Positions 63,401 to 64,000 of a DNA stretch of 64,000 nt are shown here, one piece after another. A model generated the notes under the pieces. That model saw only the letters and a program-made list of their open reading frames with translations, searched no databases and was not told where the DNA came from. The stretch's first letter is position 1. Each line of letters opens with the position of its first letter. The DNA is from Euglena gracilis (Eukaryota > Euglenida > Euglenophyceae > Euglenales), in NCBI GenBank assembly GCA_039621445.1, contig CP154956.1:97716406-97780405 (forward strand), written 5' to 3'. The translations under genes and the position numbers were made by a program.

Positions 63401-63805
63401 TTCGTGAGACGACCTTGCCAACCATCGCACCATTAAGATCTCTGCGTGGGCCGTTCGAAAGTGGGCGGTGTGTGTCTCTCCAGGCACGGAACTGCAGAAT
63501 GAGCTCAAAAAAACCACGCGCCTTGGGGGGTCCTTTTACTGCAAAGGATCCGTTGCTGGGCTGTGGGAGAAAGACTTCCGACCTGCTGGGCTGGCTGGCA
63601 GCGCAACTCCGCGCGCTATCCACACACTATCACCTGAACACACCCAAAAGTTGGAGGAAATTCTCCCACGGCACACAGGCCAAGGTGGTCAGCAGCAAAA
63701 CCAAGTGGGAAATGAGAGAGCCTGCTCGCTGTAGCTCTCCAACAGGAGGACCCCTGGCTTCTTCACCGGCACGACGTAAAACTCGAAGTCCAGGCGGCTG
63801 GGAAC
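57342..63805 (-). CDS. VPS26C: VPS26C (DSCR3)-type retriever subunit gene, multi-exon, 5' end outside window
   Basis: Seven short coding blocks on the minus strand, in the right order, fit the arrestin-fold protein VPS26C: PSRLDFEFYVVPVKKPG, GAFMFVQYMLAVEVK, HVELIVQVPGQGVDRQLKS, LDIVGHLETAVLDITR, VAGTLTIREC, RIVTIDIYLIRIEG with CSDVCRNLPIP, and LPRVFSCPNLSYDAFRLLWH. The SDVCR-x-L-x-(I/V)-P ... FPR-x-F-(S/T)-CP stretch is the family hallmark. VPS26C, with VPS35L and VPS29, forms the retriever complex for endosome-to-surface recycling. Introns range from about 0.3 to 1.7 kb and hold a foldback repeat and a satellite. Several exon borders lack GT-AG, so boundaries are approximate. The N-terminal third of the protein lies beyond 63805. 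Confidence 0.75.
57581..57630. repeat. 10-bp tandem repeat
   Basis: Five consecutive units of ATTTGTCGGG (first unit GTTTGTCGGG, last ATTTGTCGCT), within the last intron of VPS26C. Confidence 0.8.
58347..58482 (-). CDS. VPS26C: VPS26C exon f
   Basis: Encodes RIVTIDIYLIRIEGIQVDG, then TSYVQTTQLACSDVCRNLPI. Acceptor CAG at 58483-58485. This is the most diagnostic exon: animal members read SVELQLVRVE and then IADGDVCRGL. No GT donor follows the PIP codons. Confidence 0.7.
58742..58788 (-). CDS. VPS26C: VPS26C exon e
   Basis: Encodes PVAGTLTIRECSLN, the strand leading to RIVTID in the next exon. The borders show no clear GT-AG pair. Confidence 0.45.
59335..59720. repeat. AAAAATGCGC low-complexity satellite
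   Basis: Intronic stretch built from degenerate AAAAATGCGC units on the plus strand, dense at 59335-59440 and again at 59630-59730. Long frames on both strands (KMRKNAQKCAKM-like) are artefacts. Confidence 0.75.
60094..60160 (-). CDS. VPS26C: VPS26C exon d
   Basis: Encodes RLDIVGHLETAVLDITRQ, equivalent to the RGHLNSTNCVITQPLTG strand of animal VPS26C. The intron upstream (60161-61855) contains the foldback element at 60424-60805. Confidence 0.55.
60311..60350. repeat. Long perfect hairpin in VPS26C intron
   Basis: Arms AAATAAAACGCTTTGC (60311-60326) and its exact complement (60335-60350), 16 bp each, loop ACTTTAGC. Confidence 0.8.
60424..60805. mobile_element. Foldback (MITE-like) element in VPS26C intron
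   Basis: About 380 bp with inverted arms of about 120 bp: left 60424-60540 (GCGCAATGGGCAGGCTTATG...) and right about 60665-60800 reading the same from the other strand, with a few mismatches. Each arm contains smaller TTGCGC-nnnn-GCGCAA hairpins (60481-60496, 60781-60796). No ORF. No clear target duplication. Confidence 0.65.
61581..61658. repeat. 39-bp tandem duplication
   Basis: Two consecutive copies of a 39-bp unit starting GGGCCTGTTCCCCAGGTCCC, intronic. Confidence 0.8.
61856..61983 (-). CDS. VPS26C: VPS26C exon c
   Basis: Encodes GHVELIVQVPGQGVDRQLKS and APVPFAIDSRAFDE, start of the second arrestin lobe. The acceptor is probably one of two AGs at 61978-61985; a GTGGGG donor candidate follows the GAG of AFDE. 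Confidence 0.55.
62108..62163. repeat. 14-bp tandem repeat
   Basis: About four units of CACACCGGCCTGGC, in the intron between exons b and c of VPS26C. Confidence 0.8.
63318..63394 (-). CDS. VPS26C: VPS26C exon b
   Basis: Encodes GAFMFVQYMLAVEVKTGAQGD, matching the GVFVNIQYTLR-type strand of the family. A canonical donor GTGAGG follows at 63317. Confidence 0.6.
63728..63805 (-). CDS. VPS26C: VPS26C exon a
   Basis: Encodes VPSRLDFEFYVVPVKKPG and VLLLESYS, the beta-strand pair ending the N-terminal arrestin lobe. The 5' border is not fixed; the frame stays open to 63982. Upstream of 63860 to the window end I see no further exon. Confidence 0.6.
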
Positions 63806-64000
63806 GTGGCCGCAGTGAAGGTCCTCCCCACGCCCGCTTCGTTTGTTGCGAATATTTGAAAGCATCCCCCCTTTCCCGAAAAAGGGTCCATTTGGCAGAA
63901 ACCCATGAAATATCGATTCATCCGTGTGGGACCGCCCGACCACAAGCAGGAGGAATATGAATGTCAATTGAACGAATGCCAAATGTCGATTGTAATGTCA

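Noticed and set aside
1-64000. tRNA or rRNA genes
   Set aside because: No cloverleaf with intact A and B boxes or rRNA core sequence was found by eye; only tRNA-complementary primer sites are present.

Overview
The window is eukaryotic nuclear DNA from a large, repeat-rich genome. About four fifths of it is retrotransposon sequence, much of it nested. The only host gene I can name with confidence, at the right edge, is split into about seven short exons. Introns and spacers carry many G or C runs of 8-12 bases. Chromodomain Ty3-type elements, DIRS-type tyrosine-recombinase elements and a small-exon gene whose splice borders are often not GT-AG fit a protist or alga, but I cannot name the organism.

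Layout. 1-2.8 kb: spacer, a duplicated unknown gene fragment and a terminal-inverted-repeat element (family M). 2.84-6.75 kb: decayed DIRS-like element D1 (-). 7-8.25 kb: second, broken copy of the unknown gene (-). 9.34-14.06 kb: C', a deleted relative of the giant element B (-). 14.05-14.78 kb: fragment related to ORF4 of B (+). 14.78-24.54 kb: full-length but decayed chromovirus A (+), both LTRs present. 24.54-25.16 kb: gag/pol scrap of family B (+). 25.6-26.18 kb: chromodomain end of another Ty3 element (+). 26.18-27.11 kb: rearranged DIRS fragment D2 (-). 27.1-33.44 kb: C, a 5' LTR-gag-protease copy of family B (-). 33.44-35.84 kb: DIRS element D3 (-). 35.84-36.34 and 53.16-54.6 kb: the two halves of A', a second chromovirus, inserted in D3. 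36.34-53.16 kb: giant element B (-), inserted into the leader of A'. 54.6-54.91 kb: a second M-type element, inserted in the A' protease. 57.3-63.8 kb: a VPS26C (DSCR3)-type gene (-), 5' end outside the window.

Element B is the centrepiece: 16.8 kb, two 429-bp LTRs that I read as identical, a 5-bp target duplication (CGCTG), an initiator-Met-type primer binding site and a polypurine tract. On its coding strand it has a coiled-coil plus capsid/zinc-knuckle Gag region, an in-frame UAG, a 1684-residue Pol (protease, Dam-methyltransferase-like domain, RT, RNase H, integrase with D-x64-D-x35-E, chromodomain) and then, in the position of env, an 1812-residue ORF that I cannot assign. Three relatives in the window (C, C' and the scrap at 24.6 kb) help define the family. 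Family B is also packed with short perfect stem-loops (arms of 5-9 bp, loops of about 3-5 nt) through coding and non-coding parts, which I do not see in A or D. The methyltransferase-like domain recurs in A, B and D1 although these are different retroelement classes.

Element A and the DIRS copies are pseudogenised by frameshifts, stops and insertions. B is recent; its Pol and ORF4 are open, but its Gag region changes frame several times.
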